A DNA stretch of 17,038 nt from Phycisphaerae bacterium. GTDB lineage: Bacteria; Planctomycetota; Phycisphaerae; UBA1845; PWPN01. The notes under the pieces were generated by a model that did not search any database, was not told the DNA's origin, and was given only the letters and a program-made list of their open reading frames with translations. The stretch covers positions 1 through 17,038 of the forward strand of contig DAOOIV010000108.1 in assembly GCA_035384605.1 (NCBI GenBank), read 5' to 3'. Below are positions 1 to 7,202 of this stretch, in pieces; position 1 is the stretch's first letter, and each line of letters begins with the position of its first letter. The position numbers and the translations under genes were made by a program.

Positions 1-1288
1 CCCTGGCGCTATCGCCAAGGCCATTCTTGCCTCGAAAGTGTTCAACTTGGGCTAACAGCCGCAGCCTCAGGCGATTGAGGGCGATCTTCCGGGTGCGGTC
101 GCGGATTTCCTCGCGGGTGAGGAAATCACCGATGCGATGCTCGGTCACTTCGCAGCCGGACGCGTCGGCCAGGCCGATGTAGACAAGCCCGACGGGTTTG
201 TCGGGGGTGCCACCGGCGGGGCCGGCGATGCCGGTGACGCTGATGGCGTAGTCGGAGCCGCTCAGCCGGCGGCAGTTGACGGCCATCGCTTCAGCAACCG
301 GCCGGCTCACGGCTCCGTGACGTGCAATTACGTCTGCGGGCACACCCAGCAGCCGCGTCTTGGCGGCATTTGAGTAAGTGACCACACCTTCGATGAAGCA
401 CGCGCTGCTGCCTGCCACGTCGGTCAGGCTCTTGGCGATCAGCCCGCCGGTACACGACTCGGCCGTCGAGACGGTTTTGCCCTGTTCGATCAGCAGCCGA
501 ACGACAGCGCTCCATAGCGTGTCGTTGTCTTCGCCGAACACGAATGTGCCGAATCGCGCGCGGACGTCCGCCGCGGTCGCATCAAGCAGCGACTGAGCCG
601 CCTCGCGTGTCTCGCCGTGTGCATGGATACGGATGCCGATGATGAGCTGCTGGGCGGTCGTTCCCACGGTCGGGTTGCGACCCCGCTGCATCAGGTCACG
701 AATCTTGTCGCCGACGTCTGACTCGCCCACCCCGAAGGTCAGGATTGTCCTGGCCAGCAGGACGCCCTGACCGGTGGCGGCCCGCAGGTGCGGCAAGACG
801 TCGCGCTCGTACATGACCTGCATCTCGCGGGGCACGCCGGGCATCGCGAAAACTGTCGCCTTGCCGATCGACGCCCGGATTCCCGGAGCGGTTCCGCAGG
901 TGTTGTGGATCGGTTCGCTGCCGGCCGGGAACATCGCCTGGATCCGGTTCGACTCCGGCATCTCGCGGTTTCGACGGGTGAAGAAGTCGCGGATCTCGTC
1001 CAGGAACTCCGGCCGCAGCCGCAGTTCGACCCCCATCACCGCCGCCAAGGCCTGGCGCGTCAGGTCGTCTTCGGTCGGTCCCAGCCCGCCGCTGATCAGC
1101 ACGATGTCGGCCAGCTCGCACGCCCGAGCGATTTCCCGCCGGATGGGCTCCATCTCGTCGGCCACGGTGACGTGGGCGATCACGCGTACCCCCACCTCCG
1201 CCAGCCGCCGGGACAGCCAGGGGCTGTTGGTGTCGACGGTCTGGCCGAAAGTTAACTCGCTGCCGATGCTGATGATGATGGCGTTCAT
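1..1288 (-). CDS. cinA: CinA family protein (nicotinamide-nucleotide amidohydrolase / competence-damage inducible), C-terminal end cut by window edge
   Basis: Reading the - strand from the ATG at 1288 gives MNAIIISIGSELTFGQTVDT and an open frame of about 429 codons that leaves the window without a stop. The N-terminal half is the MoCF/molybdopterin-binding-like domain (residues about 1-170) with the hallmark SGGLGPTEDDLTRQAL and, further on, FAMPGVPREMQ. The C-terminal half is the CinA/PncC deamidase domain (about 255-415) with TAESCTGGLIAKSLTDVAGS, GVVTYSNAAKTRLLGV and VTGIAGPAGGTPDKPVG. In this family the C-terminal domain hydrolyses nicotinamide mononucleotide to nicotinate mononucleotide in pyridine-nucleotide salvage, and the N-terminal domain has been linked to ADP-ribose pyrophosphatase activity. 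The length already matches the usual 400-430 residues, so only a few C-terminal residues should be missing. An in-frame ATG at 1300 would add four residues; neither start has a clear ribosome binding site. It is divergent from the phosphatase gene. Confidence 0.95.
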   Translation of the reverse strand, partial: MNAIIISIGSELTFGQTVDTNSPWLSRRLAEVGVRVIAHVTVADEMEPIRREIARACELADIVLISGGLGPTEDDLTRQALAAVMGVELRLRPEFLDEIRDFFTRRNREMPESNRIQAMFPAGSEPIHNTCGTAPGIRASIGKATVFAMPGVPREMQVMYERDVLPHLRAATGQGVLLARTILTFGVGESDVGDKIRDLMQRGRNPTVGTTAQQLIIGIRIHAHGETREAAQSLLDATAADVRARFGTFVFGEDNDTLWSAVVRLLIEQGKTVSTAESCTGGLIAKSLTDVAGSSACFIEGVVTYSNAAKTRLLGVPADVIARHGAVSRPVAEAMAVNCRRLSGSDYAISVTGIAGPAGGTPDKPVGLVYIGLADASGCEVTEHRIGDFLTREEIRDRTRKIALNRLRLRLLAQVEHFRGKNGLGDSAR

Positions 1289-1614
1289 GACGCAAACCAT
1301 ACCGGGGGTTGCAGTCGGGTTGAAGGGCGCGCACCAGTGGCTCTACTGCTGGACAGAGGGCAGTCGGTCATGTTGAAGGGGGTACCAATCTTCAATGGCC
1401 ATGGTGACAGCGACGTCGATCAGGCTGAGCTGAGCGTCTTCCTCGGCTGCCTGAGCGGTTCGGGCGTCCCCGCCAATCCGGACTGCGCACCCTGATCGCG
1501 CGTGATTGTGCGACCGCGCGCGGCTAGAATCAACCTGTCTGACAGCCTCCCAGGGGGTGCCCGCGCGCCGAGGTGGCCGTGCCGGGTTATTCGTTGCTCG
1601 CGGAGATGATGCGC
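1289..1614. other. Divergent intergenic region between cinA and the alkaline phosphatase
   Basis: This 326-base stretch separates two divergent genes and should hold both promoters. I see a GC-rich inverted repeat (CGCGCG at 1497-1502 and 1515-1520), then TAGAAT at 1525-1530 on the + strand, a plausible -10 box. No convincing -35 partner and no good promoter for cinA is visible. The open frames here lack ribosome binding sites and recognisable sequence, so I see no gene. Confidence 0.5.
1525..1530 (+). promoter_or_regulatory. Candidate -10 box for the alkaline phosphatase gene
   Basis: TAGAAT matches the sigma70 -10 consensus at 5 of 6 positions and lies 84 bases before the chosen start. The -35 region is poor, so this is a weak call. 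Confidence 0.22.
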
Positions 1615-2808
1615 ATGAGGTCTTACAGGTTTGTGGTTCTCGGAGCACTGGCCGTCCTTGTTGCTATTGGACTGCTTTTCCTGTTCGTCCCGACGGCACC
1701 GCCCACGCCGCGTGTCTTGTCCGCACCGACGAGCGTTGTTTTCCTGATCGGCGACGGCATGGGTTTCGAGCAGGTGAAGGCGGCCAGCTTGTTTCTCAAC
1801 GGCAAGGAGGGCGCGCTGTCGTTCGAGTCCTGGTCCCATCAGGCCGAGGTCTCCACCTATTCAGCAAGTTCCGAGGTTACCGACTCGGCCGCTTCGGCCA
1901 CAGCCATGGCCACCGGCCACAAGGTCAACAATGGCGTGATCAGCCAGGCAATTCCCGGTGATGGCCGCCCGCTGGAGACGATCCTGGAGCGTTTCGCCGC
2001 CATGGGCCGCAGCACCGGGCTGGTGACCACTACTGAGATCACTCATGCCACGCCGGCCTGTTTTGCGGCTCACACGATGGACCGCGGCAAGAATCCTGAT
2101 ATTGCGGAATGCTATCTCAACCAGACGCGGCCCAATGTACTTTTTGGCGGCGGCGGGACGCTTAAAGGCGATGCCGTCCTGGCGGCCGGTTACACCGTCG
2201 TGACTGATCGGCCGGGCCTGGAAGAGTTGGACACGGAGTCCGTGACACATGTGGCCGGCTTGTTCGGCGAAGGCCACATGCCTTACGAGTACGACTACTT
2301 CACCAAGAAACACCTCGAATACGACCGCCTCCCACGCCTCTCAGAAATGTCCCGCGTCGCGCTGCGGATTCTGAGCAAGAACCCGCAGGGCTTCTTCCTG
2401 ATGATCGAGGGCGGGAAGATCGATCACGCCGGTCACGGCAACGACCTCGAACGGAACGTGTACGAGACCATCGAGTTCGCCCGCACGGCTGAGGTGGTGA
2501 TGGAGCACATCGGCGAACGTCGCGATACGCTGGTTATCGTTACCGCCGATCACGAGACGGGCGGCCTGAAGGTCGTCTGCGGCAACGGCAAAGGCACACT
2601 CCCCACTGTCACATGGTCGACCAAAGGCCACACGCCGGTACACGTACCGGCCTATGCCTGGGGCGTCAACGCTCACCGCGTGACCGGGATCATGGACAAC
2701 ACGCAGTGGTTCCAGATCTGCCTGGGCTTGGCCCCCTTGCCTGCTCCGACCACGATGCCCGCGGTCGCCGAAAGAGAGCTGTCCGCGACATTTGCGGCGA
2801 CTCGATAA
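1615..2808 (+). CDS. phoA: Alkaline phosphatase (PhoA family), membrane-anchored or secreted
   Basis: A 397-residue metal-dependent phosphomonoesterase of the PhoA family (PF00245), which releases inorganic phosphate from phosphate esters outside the cytoplasm. All core motifs are visible: FLIGDGMG (Asp47, metal), TDSAASATAMATG (Ser91, the phosphorylated nucleophile), TEITHATPA (His144 and Thr146), MIEGGKIDHAGHGND (Glu265, Asp270, His274), TADHETGG (Asp312, His313) and KGHTPVHVP (His339). At the positions of E. coli Asp153 and Lys328 it has His, as in many other bacterial and animal enzymes. Residues about 5-25 form one hydrophobic stretch with no obvious signal peptidase site, so it may stay as a membrane anchor. 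I chose ATG 1615 because GGAG at 1602-1605 sits 9 bases upstream and the start leads straight into the hydrophobic segment; GTG 1573, ATG 1606 and ATG 1609 are in frame but less well placed. The symbol is a family-level assignment. No Pho box was recognised. Confidence 0.93.
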   Translation: MRSYRFVVLGALAVLVAIGLLFLFVPTAPPTPRVLSAPTSVVFLIGDGMGFEQVKAASLFLNGKEGALSFESWSHQAEVSTYSASSEVTDSAASATAMATGHKVNNGVISQAIPGDGRPLETILERFAAMGRSTGLVTTTEITHATPACFAAHTMDRGKNPDIAECYLNQTRPNVLFGGGGTLKGDAVLAAGYTVVTDRPGLEELDTESVTHVAGLFGEGHMPYEYDYFTKKHLEYDRLPRLSEMSRVALRILSKNPQGFFLMIEGGKIDHAGHGNDLERNVYETIEFARTAEVVMEHIGERRDTLVIVTADHETGGLKVVCGNGKGTLPTVTWSTKGHTPVHVPAYAWGVNAHRVTGIMDNTQWFQICLGLAPLPAPTTMPAVAERELSATFAATR

Positions 2809-2830
2809 CGGCTCCAGCAGCCTGTGTGGC

Positions 2831-2848
2831 GCAAACTCGATAGTTTGC
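2831..2848 (+). terminator. Short perfect hairpin downstream of the phosphatase gene, possible terminator
   Basis: GCAAACT (2831-2837) and AGTTTGC (2842-2848) form a perfect 7-bp stem around a CGAT loop, 22 bases after the stop codon. No T-run follows, so it may only protect the transcript 3' end. Confidence 0.35.
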
Positions 2849-2997
2849 CAATTGATCAGCAACACGCGAAGAGTACCATCGCCCGTCGGGCAAGCAGGCA
2901 GAGTGCAGGGGACGCAAGGACCCGAAGCAGAGAACGCTGCGAGTTTGAGCGGGAGAGAATGGCTGCAGGGGTGATGCGGGGGAGAAGGGTGAATGCT

Positions 2998-3096
2998 GTG
3001 TGAAGGGTATGAAGGGTGAGAAGGGTGGGAAGGGTGTGAAGGGTGGGAAGGGTGTGAAGGGTGGGAAGGGTGTGAAGGGTGAGAAGGGTGTGAAGG
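2998..3096 (+). repeat. 9-bp tandem array, 11 units of GTGNGAAGG
   Basis: Eleven consecutive 9-base units run without a gap. The fourth base alternates mainly between T and G (A in two units), giving an 18-base higher-order period in the middle; the second unit is GTATGAAGG. Less regular G-rich units lie just before (about 2978-2997). GGG runs recur with spacers of 6, 1 and 2 bases, so the + strand fits the G3-N1-7 quadruplex pattern several times over. The array ends about 135 bases before the four-helix-bundle start. It lacks the spacers of a CRISPR array. Confidence 0.95.
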
Positions 3097-3148
3097 GGGA
3101 AGTCGGGATTGATGGCAGGCGTCTGACGGATGAGGGCCTTCCTGCCGC

Positions 3149-3224
3149 CGCCGGCTTTCACAGACGCCGTCGGATTCCGCAGAAGGTGCCGGATTTCATA
3201 GACGCCGTCGGATTTCGCAGAAAG
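3149..3224 (+). repeat. 38-bp direct repeat, two adjacent copies, the second carrying a ribosome binding site
   Basis: The segments 3149-3186 and 3187-3224 agree at about 33 of 38 positions, sharing the core AGACGCCGTCGGATT. Copy 2 ends in GCAGAAAG, which with the following GGGA region is the Shine-Dalgarno sequence for the gene starting at 3233. Copy 1 ends in GCAGAAGG, also Shine-Dalgarno-like, but has no start codon after it. Confidence 0.85.
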
Positions 3225-3232
3225 GGACCATC

Positions 3233-3727
3233 ATGAGAGGTAAAGCGGCCGAGTCGTTTGAGGAGCTGCACGTATACCAGCGGGCCAGGGAGTTGACCAA
3301 CGCCGTGTATGCCCTCACACGCGGGCCGTTGTTTTCTCGTGATCGCGGCCTGGTCGACCAGATCCGGCGTGCGTCGGTGTCGATCATGTCCAACATCGCC
3401 GAGGGTTTCGAGCGCGGCACAACCACCGAATTCGTTCAGTATCTGTATGTTGCCAAGGGCTCGTCCGGAGAAGTCCGGGCGCAGCTCCAGATCGCGCTGG
3501 ACCAGGGGTACCTGCAGGCCGTCGAGCACGAGCGATTGCACGATCTCTGCCGGCGCACCAGCGGAATGATTTCCAACTTCATCGCTCATCTTCAGGCCTC
3601 GGACTATTCAGGCGAAAAACACGCCCGCCCCAAGCGCCGGGCAATCGAGTTGGTGCAGCAACAGCAGCAAGCCCTGAGGGCTGCGCAGCTCGCCGGCATG
3701 CGTCCGGCCGATCGCCCGCCGGGATAA
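3233..3727 (+). CDS. Four-helix-bundle protein (23S rRNA intervening-sequence / S23 family)
   Basis: A 164-residue protein with the strong signature of the four-helix-bundle family TIGR02436: SFEELHVYQRARELTNAVYALT near the N-terminus, then LVDQIRRASVSIMSNIAEGF (residues about 40-60), EFVQYLYVAKGSSGEVRAQL and an amphipathic last helix to about residue 124. Members were first found inside 23S rRNA intervening sequences, and relatives act as accessory (Avd) proteins of diversity-generating retroelements, but most genomic copies stand alone and have no known function. No rRNA, reverse transcriptase or template repeat is visible here. Family members are usually about 115-125 residues; this one adds a basic tail of about 40 residues with five consecutive Gln. 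AAAGGGA about 6 bases before ATG 3233 supports the start. The next gene starts 127 bases after the stop and probably has its own promoter. Confidence 0.9.
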   Translation: MRGKAAESFEELHVYQRARELTNAVYALTRGPLFSRDRGLVDQIRRASVSIMSNIAEGFERGTTTEFVQYLYVAKGSSGEVRAQLQIALDQGYLQAVEHERLHDLCRRTSGMISNFIAHLQASDYSGEKHARPKRRAIELVQQQQQALRAAQLAGMRPADRPPG

Positions 3728-3792
3728 AACATCGCGCATGAACAACATGCTTCTCTGCGCGTCTGCATGTGGATTCTTATGCAACTGGGGGG

Positions 3793-3798
3793 TATACT
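3793..3798 (+). promoter_or_regulatory. Candidate -10 box before the glycosidase-like gene
   Basis: TATACT matches the sigma70 -10 consensus at 5 of 6 positions, about 60 bases before the chosen start and a natural distance from the strong ribosome binding site at 3841. The -35 side is weak. Confidence 0.35.
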
Positions 3799-3840
3799 CT
3801 CCGCGCTCTTGGATCTGGAGCATAAAACAGGCTACACCAC

Positions 3841-3847
3841 AAGGAGG
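3841..3847 (+). promoter_or_regulatory. Strong ribosome binding site AAGGAGG that decides the start at 3855
   Basis: AAGGAGG lies 7 bases before ATG 3855 but only 1 base before the in-frame ATG 3849. It argues against the far-upstream ATG at 3738, which would put a non-signal-like 39-residue extension before the signal peptide. Confidence 0.8.
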
Positions 3848-3854
3848 CATGCTT

Positions 3855-6800
3855 ATGCCGTGCAGGCGTGAAGCGGACCGGTTGATACCGACGGCGGTTT
3901 GTCTGTGGATTCTTCTGGTGTGTGGAACGGGCCTATCTCATGGAGCGGTGCAGATGACGCAGTGCCAACCAGGCGATCCGTTTGATGCCGCGCCGTACGC
4001 GTTCAGGGATGCCGAACCCGACGGCAAGGCGATCGGTCTTCGCTGGGGCGAACCGCGGAAGCTGCGGCGCGTCGTAACGGACTTCGGTGAGAAGGCTCCC
4101 CCGCCCGAGAAGGTCAAGCTCCAGTATTGGCACAACACCTGGGACGGCAGACCTGACCCGATCCGTGCGGAGACCGGTGCCGGCGGCGCCGGTTGGGACC
4201 GCATGGACGACTGGACCAACGGCCAGTGGCGCGATGCCGACGCGCACCTGGATGTGAAGGGTGGTTTGTGGACCTTCACTTTCAACCCGACCGGTAACAA
4301 GGAATACACCGGTATGGGCCGGCCCGGCGTGGGCTACCGCAAGACACTGAAGGTGCGGTTATTGAGCGAAGAGAGGCTCCCGGCCTCGATGGAAATCCGG
4401 GCTATTACGGATGCGGTTTGTCAGCCGGTGAGGGTCCGGGTGATGTTCGGCAAGCCCGCCGATCCGAGGATCAGCGTCGACAAGGATGATGCCGGGACGA
4501 TCGAGGTTTTCAATGGAGCAGTGACCTCCGTTGGTGCTCTGGGTGCGGCCAGGGTTGAACCGGCTCATACCTGGGCCCTTCGGGGCGGCGCCGAAGGCAG
4601 TCTTGAATTCGGTCTTATGATGGCCGTCGACCCGGTTGATCCACGTTATGACCGCACAATTGTCACGCTCCGATCCGGCAACCGTCCTTTTTCTTTTGCC
4701 GCCGATGAGGTCGCCCGAGGCCACAGAATCCTGGTTGACGATCTGGGCGTGCTCGTGGTGAGGGCCGATGACGGAATCACCTTGGAGGGCTACCGCCGGG
4801 CCCGCAAGGAGTTTCCCGGCCGTACGGTCTATGATCGCGTTTTCGACGAACCTGAGCAGACCTGGCAACGTGCCTGGAACGATATGCCCCTCAAGCGTCC
4901 GCTGTACTTCGTGCACGGCCTGCCCGGCAACCGCAACGCCATGCACCAGTTGCCCGACGGCAGCCTGCGGATCACCGGGCGTCGGCAGTGGTTCAATGTG
5001 CCGAAGAGTCCGAAGGACACGGATCGCAAGCTGTGGGACGGAGAGATACTCCATGTGGACTTCGGTCTGCCGCAAGGCGGTTTTGAGGCCAAGCGGGAGC
5101 TCAAGGAGGGTTATCTGCCCCTGCTGAGAACCTGGTGGCAGGACGGCGACGTTCACTATGAACAGAGCGCCATTCTGGACAAGCTGAACGGCGGCCTGGA
5201 GACGATTGCCCTCGATGATCCGACGGTGTTGCTGGTTCGCATCCGGATGGTAAACACCGGCAAAGACGGCACTGGCATTGCCCGCCTGTTGTTTGGTACG
5301 CACGGCGGCGACGCGCCCGAGACGCTGATACTGAGGGGTGACCAACTATTTGCCAAGAGCGGCGACAAAGAGCGTTTTCGGTTTCTCATAATCAGCGGTG
5401 ATAAAGGTATTGCTTCGCAAGAAGGACCGCGCATCCGTTGGAAGATGGAACTGAGGCCCGGTCAGGCGCACGAGATCTACTGCCTCGTGCCATCGGTGAC
5501 GCTGACAGAAGAGGCAGAGATTGCGGCGTTGCGCGGAAGGGACTTTGATGCCGACAGCAAACGGATCTGCGAGTACTGGCGGGCAATCACGGCCCGAGGC
5601 GCGCAGATCGAGACACCCGAGCCGGCCATCAATGATTTCTACAAGTCCCACGTCCGCCACCTGCTCGTCAACTGCTACAAGGAAGTTGGCTCGGACCGGC
5701 TCCACGCCCATGTGGGGACCTTTTCATACGGCGTCTACCCGGACGAGTCGTGCATGATGATCAGCGATCTGGACCGTCGTGGTTACCATGACGAGGCCCG
5801 GCGGTGCCTTGATTCGTTCCTGGAATACCAGGGGACGGTGCAGATGCCGGGCAACTTCAAGTCCAAGGAGGGCCTTTTTTACGGGTCCGGCGGTCACGAC
5901 ACCGGCGGCTATAACAAGAGCCACGGCTGGGTCATGTGGAACATGGCCGAGCACTGGAAAAACACCCGCGATCGGGTCTGGATGGAGAAAGCCGCTCCCA
6001 AACTGATTGCCTCATGCGACTGGGTCACTCGCGAACGGCGGGCGACGATGAGAACAAATGCCGACGGTTCCAGGCCCATCGAGTACGGCTGGCTGCCTGC
6101 CGGCTCGCTCGAGGATGTGACCGACTACTGGTACTGGATGGTCACCAACGCCTGCACGGTCTGGGGGTTCGATGCCCTGGCGGCCGCCCTGGCCGATTTC
6201 GGTCATCCGGAGGCTGCCCGACTCCAGGCGGATGCGAAGGCCTATCACGAGGACTTCATGCGGGCGATGGAGGAGGCCCGGATCCGCTGCCCGGTAGTGC
6301 AGTTGCGAGACGGGACGTACGTTCCGAAGTACCCGTCCCGGCTGTACGAGCGCGGCAGATGTCACGGCTGGTTGAGGGAGACGCTCGAAGGCTCGATCCA
6401 CTTGCTGATTACCGGACTGATAGAGCCGCATTCGCCACAGGCGGGCTGGATCCTCAAAGATTTCGAAGACAACCTCTATATCTCGGATACCTATGGTTAT
6501 GCGATTCCGGTTTTCAACAGCTTCTGGTTCTCGCGGGGCGGCTTTTCTATGCAGGCCAATCTGCTCGGCGGCCCGTTGCCCTATCTATATCGGGACGAGA
6601 TCAAGCATTTTGTACGGACGTACTTCAACAGCCTTGCTTCGGCGTATTACCCGGAGATCCGGATGTGCAACGAGCACTCGCTGCCCGAGCTGGGCTACCC
6701 GGCCGGCGACCACTTCAAGTCCTCTGATGAAGCCCAGTCGACCTACTGGTTGCGTCTCATGTTTGTTCATGAAGACGGCGAGGACCTGATTCTGGGCCAG

Positions 6801-7106
6801 GCCATCCCCCGGTACTGGTCGGCCGACGGCAAGAGCGTGGGGATGGAAAGGGCTCCGTCTTACTTCGGGCCGCTATCGTTCCGCCTGAGCTCCGAAGCCT
6901 CGCAAGGCCGGATCAGGGCGGTGGTCGATCCTCCGACGCGCAACCGGCCGAGGAATATCTACTTGCGATTCCGCCATCCGGACGGTAAACCAATCAGGAC
7001 GGTCAGCGTTAATGGCTTGCCCTACGACAAGATCGACGTTGCCAAGGAATGGGTGATCATTCCCGGGTCTGTTGAAGGTCGGCAGGAGATTGTTGCGGCC
7101 TATTGA
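3855..7106 (+). CDS. Large secreted protein of six-hairpin (alpha/alpha barrel) glycosidase type, substrate unknown
   Basis: A 1083-residue protein. Residues 1-31 look like a signal peptide: basic MPCRREADR, then a hydrophobic core and a likely cleavage near SHGA. Residues about 33-580 are rich in beta strands and read as beta-sandwich domains. Residues about 588-990 read as an (alpha/alpha)6 toroid: a first helix at INDFYKSHVRHLLVNCYK, then FSYGVYPDESCMMISDLDRR (about 622-641), where Y-P-D-E sits where glucoamylase-like enzymes have their WPRD-like motif, followed by GSGGHDTGGY and a tryptophan-rich stretch, then EYGWLPAGSLEDV (about 743). A short beta domain (about 1000-1083) closes the chain, as in many GH78/GH95-like proteins. 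I infer a carbohydrate-active enzyme or a relative working outside the cytoplasm; Asp630, Glu631 and Glu743 are candidate active-site acids, not proven. I cannot assign a GH family. A lyase or carbohydrate-binding protein is the alternative. Confidence 0.6.
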   Translation: MPCRREADRLIPTAVCLWILLVCGTGLSHGAVQMTQCQPGDPFDAAPYAFRDAEPDGKAIGLRWGEPRKLRRVVTDFGEKAPPPEKVKLQYWHNTWDGRPDPIRAETGAGGAGWDRMDDWTNGQWRDADAHLDVKGGLWTFTFNPTGNKEYTGMGRPGVGYRKTLKVRLLSEERLPASMEIRAITDAVCQPVRVRVMFGKPADPRISVDKDDAGTIEVFNGAVTSVGALGAARVEPAHTWALRGGAEGSLEFGLMMAVDPVDPRYDRTIVTLRSGNRPFSFAADEVARGHRILVDDLGVLVVRADDGITLEGYRRARKEFPGRTVYDRVFDEPEQTWQRAWNDMPLKRPLYFVHGLPGNRNAMHQLPDGSLRITGRRQWFNVPKSPKDTDRKLWDGEILHVDFGLPQGGFEAKRELKEGYLPLLRTWWQDGDVHYEQSAILDKLNGGLETIALDDPTVLLVRIRMVNTGKDGTGIARLLFGTHGGDAPETLILRGDQLFAKSGDKERFRFLIISGDKGIASQEGPRIRWKMELRPGQAHEIYCLVPSVTLTEEAEIAALRGRDFDADSKRICEYWRAITARGAQIETPEPAINDFYKSHVRHLLVNCYKEVGSDRLHAHVGTFSYGVYPDESCMMISDLDRRGYHDEARRCLDSFLEYQGTVQMPGNFKSKEGLFYGSGGHDTGGYNKSHGWVMWNMAEHWKNTRDRVWMEKAAPKLIASCDWVTRERRATMRTNADGSRPIEYGWLPAGSLEDVTDYWYWMVTNACTVWGFDALAAALADFGHPEAARLQADAKAYHEDFMRAMEEARIRCPVVQLRDGTYVPKYPSRLYERGRCHGWLRETLEGSIHLLITGLIEPHSPQAGWILKDFEDNLYISDTYGYAIPVFNSFWFSRGGFSMQANLLGGPLPYLYRDEIKHFVRTYFNSLASAYYPEIRMCNEHSLPELGYPAGDHFKSSDEAQSTYWLRLMFVHEDGEDLILGQAIPRYWSADGKSVGMERAPSYFGPLSFRLSSEASQGRIRAVVDPPTRNRPRNIYLRFRHPDGKPIRTVSVNGLPYDKIDVAKEWVIIPGSVEGRQEIVAAY

Positions 7107-7136
7107 CGTCGGCACGGATTCCAGCGGGTCACAGCG

Positions 7137-7156
7137 TCGGCCGGGCGCCCGGCTGA
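7137..7156. repeat. Near-perfect 20-bp GC palindrome between the glycosidase-like and lipoprotein genes
   Basis: The core 7140-7153 is a perfect 14-base palindrome (CCGGGCGCCCGG plus flanking G/C), and it extends to 20 bases with one G-T mismatch. It lies about 31 bases after the stop at 7106 and 34 bases before the next ribosome binding site, with no T-run. It could be a transcript-stabilising hairpin or a dimeric protein-binding site. Confidence 0.6.
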
Positions 7157-7202
7157 GGGTCGAGGTTGGGGCGAGGAACCCCGCGACTTCGGAGGAGTAC
7201 CC

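Larger units (their letters stand above)
2809..3232. other. Repeat-rich non-coding region between phosphatase and four-helix-bundle gene
   Basis: These 424 bases hold a hairpin just after the phosphatase stop, a G-rich 9-bp tandem array and a 38-bp direct repeat, each listed separately. Open frames across it translate to Gly-X-Lys repeats on the + strand and His-Thr-Leu repeats on the - strand, which are direct products of the 9-bp period. I do not call a gene here. Confidence 0.7.

Noticed and set aside
696..1334. 212-residue - strand frame and 200-residue + strand frame over the cinA region
   Set aside because: The real - strand frame gives continuous, motif-perfect CinA from 1288 to the window edge; the others are Arg-rich shadows typical of GC-rich DNA.
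2998..3096. CRISPR array
   Set aside because: Units are 9 bases with no unique spacers, and no cas genes are present.
2856..3161. - strand frame with His-Thr-Leu-Pro-Thr-Leu repeats
   Set aside because: It is simply the 9-bp array read on the other strand; no ribosome binding site and no sequence outside the repeat that looks coding.
3233..3727. Diversity-generating retroelement (Avd accessory gene)
   Set aside because: The family is related, but there is no reverse transcriptase, template repeat or variable repeat in the window.
3738..3854. Upstream start for the glycosidase-like gene at ATG 3738
   Set aside because: The extra 39 residues would precede and disrupt a good signal peptide, and the AAGGAGG site points to ATG 3855.
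4359..5345. 328-residue open frame on the - strand inside the glycosidase-like gene
   Set aside because: It is antisense to a gene with a signal peptide and strong ribosome binding site, and its translation has no recognisable motif.
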